This document shows, one piece after another, positions 7,252 through 9,434 of a DNA stretch of 9,434 nt. The first letter of the stretch is position 1, and every line of letters begins with the position of its first letter. Where the stretch lies: positions 1 through 9,434 of the forward strand of contig DAOUQR010000021.1 in NCBI GenBank assembly GCA_030625525.1, read 5' to 3'. The notes under the pieces were generated by a model. It was given only the letters and a program-made list of their open reading frames with translations, ran no database searches and was not told the DNA's origin. This DNA is from Pseudomonadota bacterium (GTDB lineage: Bacteria > Pseudomonadota > Gammaproteobacteria > DAOUQR01). The translations under genes and the position numbers were made by a program.

Positions 7252-7610
7252 AACGTTCATTTGGCTTTACATTAATCGAAGTATTAGTCGCTTTGGTTGT
7301 TTTAGCCATCGCGATGACGACACTGATCGTTTCGACGATAGAAACAACGAGTAATAGCCGGTATTTACAACAAAAAACAGAAGCGCTCTGGGTGGCTGAT
7401 AATGTCTTAAATCAATTACACAGCGGCATACTGGAATTTAAAGCAAAAAACATGTCGGGAAAAATGAATCAAGCAAAAAATATGTATCAATGGACTACGG
7501 TGGTCTCAAACATTGGCAAGCCCGATCTGTATCGCGTTGAAGTGCGAGTGGGGACTCAACATCAGCCGAGCATGGTCAGTTTATTTACCTATATGAGTTT
7601 GCGCGAATGA
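7248..7610 (+). CDS. gspI: GspI, minor pseudopilin
   Basis: GspI forms the pseudopilus tip complex with GspJ and GspK. The 120-residue precursor begins with GTG, preceded by TGAGGA (7233-7238) 9 bases upstream. The leader MKRSFG is cut before FTLIEVLVALVVLAIAMTTL, with Glu5 present. ALWVADNVLNQL after the N-terminal helix is the typical GspI segment (commonly A.wvAeN...eL), followed by a small beta domain ending in FTYMSLRE. The start shares GTGA with the gspH stop and the stop shares ATGA with the gspJ start, indicating translational coupling. Confidence 0.94.
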   Translation: MKRSFGFTLIEVLVALVVLAIAMTTLIVSTIETTSNSRYLQQKTEALWVADNVLNQLHSGILEFKAKNMSGKMNQAKNMYQWTTVVSNIGKPDLYRVEVRVGTQHQPSMVSLFTYMSLRE

Positions 7611-8224
7611 AGCATTTACGGGGCTATACTTTAATTGAAATACTGATTGCGATTTTTATTTTTGCGATTGTGTCGGGGATCGTTTCTCTCAGTATTTCGA
7701 CGACACAACGCGCGTTTACACATAATCAAAAAGCGCTCTCTGAACTGGCTAAATTGCAAAACGCGTTATTGATTATTGAGCGAGATATCACGCAAGTTTT
7801 TAATCGAAATATAGTGGACGAAAATCTTAAAAGTCAAGGTCGATTGACGACAGGGAGATCACAAGAACTTATGTTTATTCGTACGGGTTATGTTAACCCT
7901 AAAGAATTTTACGATCGTTCGCAGTTGCAACGGATCCGTTATCGACTAAAGGATGGGGAGTTATTTCGAGATGCTTGGACGTTTGATAATTTAACCGATA
8001 AGCCGAATGCCAGTCGCGTGATTGCTCAACATATCAATAAGCTGAGGTGGACATTTTACGATAAAAAATTACAAACCTATACGCTTTGGCCACCGGTATC
8101 ACAATTAACAGAAGAATTGCCCGGTGTCATTGTGCTTACTATTGAATTTGAAAATTATGGAACCGTTGAACGAACTTTTTTGGTGCCTGTTTATGAACAA
8201 GAATATAAAGAAAAATCACAATAG
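7607..8224 (+). CDS. gspJ: GspJ, minor pseudopilin
   Basis: GspJ is a minor pseudopilin of the tip complex with GspI and GspK. The 205-residue precursor has leader MKHLRG, cut before YTLIEILIAIFIFAIVSG. Position +1 is Tyr instead of Phe, which is tolerated, and Glu5 is present. The body shows family features: a helix with QNALLIIERDITQVFNR, LMFIRTGYVNP, LQRIRYRLKDGELFRDAWTF, and a C-terminal segment near PGVIVLTIEF. The start lies in an ATGA overlap with gspI, and the 3' end overlaps gspK by 32 bases. Confidence 0.95.
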   Translation: MKHLRGYTLIEILIAIFIFAIVSGIVSLSISTTQRAFTHNQKALSELAKLQNALLIIERDITQVFNRNIVDENLKSQGRLTTGRSQELMFIRTGYVNPKEFYDRSQLQRIRYRLKDGELFRDAWTFDNLTDKPNASRVIAQHINKLRWTFYDKKLQTYTLWPPVSQLTEELPGVIVLTIEFENYGTVERTFLVPVYEQEYKEKSQ

Positions 8225-9173
8225 AGAATCGGGATCGGCATTGGTCACGGCCATGTTGGTTGTGGTGTTAGTCGCAGTACTTTTGGCGATTACGATCTAT
8301 TATCAGCAGGTTTCAATTGCGCGTGCGCAACAAATTCAGCACGCAACTCAGGCGTATCAGTACGCTGTGGGATTAGAAACGCTTATTTCTGAACCGATGA
8401 GGGCCTATGTTAAGGCTAAACCGGATGAGCTGTCTCAATTTAGATGGCCGTTACGTTTGGATCCAATTCCGGTCGCCGGTGGTAATATCACTGCTTGGGT
8501 GACATCCATGCAAAATCGCCTAAATCTTGCTGAACTCAATACTGAGGAAATTCAGCTAGCTTTGAAAAATATCATTGTTTCATCAGAAACAAAGATCAGT
8601 GAAGAGAGTGCTCTCAATATCATCCGTGCTATTCGTGAAAAACTTGAACATGATGGCGTTATCAGTGAAAAGAAAAATGAGCCTTCTAATGATGAGCAAA
8701 GTACGACTGAAAATAATGATTCGGATTTAAAACAAGTGAAAAAACAAACAACAGAACTTTATTCTCCCTCTGAGCTGCGAGTGGTACCGGGTATGGACGC
8801 ACAATTAGCACGGGATCTTTTTCCAATGTTGGTCATTTTACCGAACGTTACAGGGATCGATTTTCGACATATCTCTCCGTTACTTTTAACGCACCTTGCC
8901 CCGGATCTGTCATTAGCTCAGGCCCAGTCGATTATGCTTCAGGTTAAAAATGACCCCAAGATAACAACGGTGAGTGATTTTTCGGCTCGTGTAGAACAAG
9001 CGAATAGTGAATTATCGCCTGGTTTATTTATTGAAAAATCAGACTATTTTATGCTGCACAGTGTGATCACCTTAGCTCAACAGGAGTTTCATTATTACTC
9101 TCTTATCAAGATTAGCGGGAATGAGCGTGCTATGAGCCTCAAAATTTTGGCTCGTTCGCGTACGCCATTTTAG
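8193..9173 (+). CDS. gspK: GspK, large minor pseudopilin
   Basis: GspK caps the pseudopilus tip with GspI and GspJ. The start at 8193 gives 326 residues and a basic leader, MNKNIKKNHNRESG, cut before SALVTAMLVVVLVAVLLAIT. A start at 8124 would add 23 residues read from inside gspJ and is rejected. Mature position 5 is Thr; lack of Glu5 is normal for GspK. Landmarks are NRLNLAEL (108-115), SPSELRVVPGM (191-201) and a helical pattern LAPDLSLAQAQSIM (235-248). The usual W-x-D-x-D segment of the alpha domain is not evident. In its place is a hydrophilic low-complexity stretch (about 155-186). The usual NVNTA-like motif reads IDFRHIS. A weak TGGTG is the only ribosome-site candidate. Position and overall pattern support the call despite divergence. 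Confidence 0.9.
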   Translation: MNKNIKKNHNRESGSALVTAMLVVVLVAVLLAITIYYQQVSIARAQQIQHATQAYQYAVGLETLISEPMRAYVKAKPDELSQFRWPLRLDPIPVAGGNITAWVTSMQNRLNLAELNTEEIQLALKNIIVSSETKISEESALNIIRAIREKLEHDGVISEKKNEPSNDEQSTTENNDSDLKQVKKQTTELYSPSELRVVPGMDAQLARDLFPMLVILPNVTGIDFRHISPLLLTHLAPDLSLAQAQSIMLQVKNDPKITTVSDFSARVEQANSELSPGLFIEKSDYFMLHSVITLAQQEFHYYSLIKISGNERAMSLKILARSRTPF

Positions 9174-9175
9174 GC

Positions 9176-9203
9176 TTGACCGATTTAGTTTTTCACGTAG
9201 ACT
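9176..9203 (+). promoter_or_regulatory. Weak candidate promoter before gspL
   Basis: TTGACC (9176-9181, 5 of 6 matches to -35) and TAGACT (9198-9203, 4 of 6 matches to -10) are 16 bases apart. They lie in the 60-base gap between the gspK stop and the gspL start, the only such gap in the unit after gspC. The match could be chance. No hairpin or T-tract is seen here, so read-through from gspK is expected in any case. Confidence 0.2.
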
Positions 9204-9233
9204 TCCGGCATCAATGGAACGAATTGGACACAG

Positions 9234-9434
9234 ATGGACAGTTACTTTATTCAATTGAAGGATGGATCCGAACACATCACGGTTGTTTTGCGCAATCAAT
9301 CGGGGGAACTTATTCCTCAAAGTGATATTCAACAGCTCTCCGAACTCCCGCGCACGGGAGATTGTCATTTTATTTTGCTGATCCCTAGTTATTTAGTGTC
9401 TCAACATCGTGTCACACTGCCTGCGGGCTTGCGT
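9234..9434 (+). CDS. gspL: GspL, T2SS inner-membrane protein, N-terminal part only
   Basis: GspL recruits the ATPase GspE to the inner membrane through its cytoplasmic actin-like domain. Only 67 residues are visible because the window ends inside the gene. They begin MDSYFIQLKDG and include CHFILLIPSYLVSQHRVTLP, which fits the conserved strand of GspL that normally reads like a hydrophobic strand, P, then V.LP. The ATG at 9234 is the first start after an in-frame stop at 9198-9200. No clear ribosome site precedes it (TTGGA at 9224-9228 is weak). Order after gspK supports the call; gspM is expected next. Confidence 0.85.
   Translation, partial: MDSYFIQLKDGSEHITVVLRNQSGELIPQSDIQQLSELPRTGDCHFILLIPSYLVSQHRVTLPAGLR

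Noticed and set aside
8124..8192. Upstream start for gspK inside gspJ
   Set aside because: The extra 23 residues are the shifted reading of gspJ and would bury the basic leader; the ATG at 8193 places it correctly.
1..9434. CRISPR array, tRNA or rRNA gene, insertion sequence, or phage genes
   Set aside because: No spaced direct repeats, cloverleaf-like segments, transposase motifs or terminal inverted repeats of an IS were seen; coding density is nearly complete with T2SS genes.

Overview
The window is a type II secretion system (T2SS, general secretory pathway) gene cluster from a Gram-negative bacterium, most likely a moderately AT-rich gammaproteobacterium. This rests on protein family resemblance, the outer-membrane secretin and an outer-membrane type lipoprotein. 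A Legionellales-like host is possible, but the sequence alone does not settle the lineage.

Layout. Bases 2-2014 carry the 3' part of gspD (secretin), whose 5' end lies outside the window. A strong 9-12 bp hairpin with a T-tract follows. Next comes a minus-strand gene (2083-2784) for a lipoprotein with a Sel1-like repeat and a SPOR domain, convergent with gspD and divergent from gspC. From 2887 to the right edge all genes are on the plus strand and tightly packed: gspC, gspE, gspF, gspG, gspH, gspI, gspJ, gspK and the 5' end of gspL. gspG through gspK are joined by short gaps or overlaps (20 bp G/H, GTGA H/I, ATGA I/J, 32 bp J/K). gspM, and possibly gspN or gspO, would lie beyond the window or elsewhere.

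How it works together. GspD forms the outer-membrane channel. GspC links it to the inner-membrane platform (GspF, GspL, with GspM outside the window). GspE is the cytoplasmic ATPase that drives assembly of the pseudopilus from the major pseudopilin GspG and the minor pseudopilins GspH, I, J and K, which pushes folded periplasmic proteins out through GspD.

This is a recognisable T2SS locus rather than a wholly new system. The unusual points are the SPOR/Sel1 lipoprotein between gspD and gspC, a PDZ-less GspC with a basic tail, a GspD with a long N3 insert and a strongly basic C-terminal tail, an Ala instead of Gly at the predicted GspH cleavage site, a diverged GspK, and a palindromic terminator that resembles a dispersed repeat.
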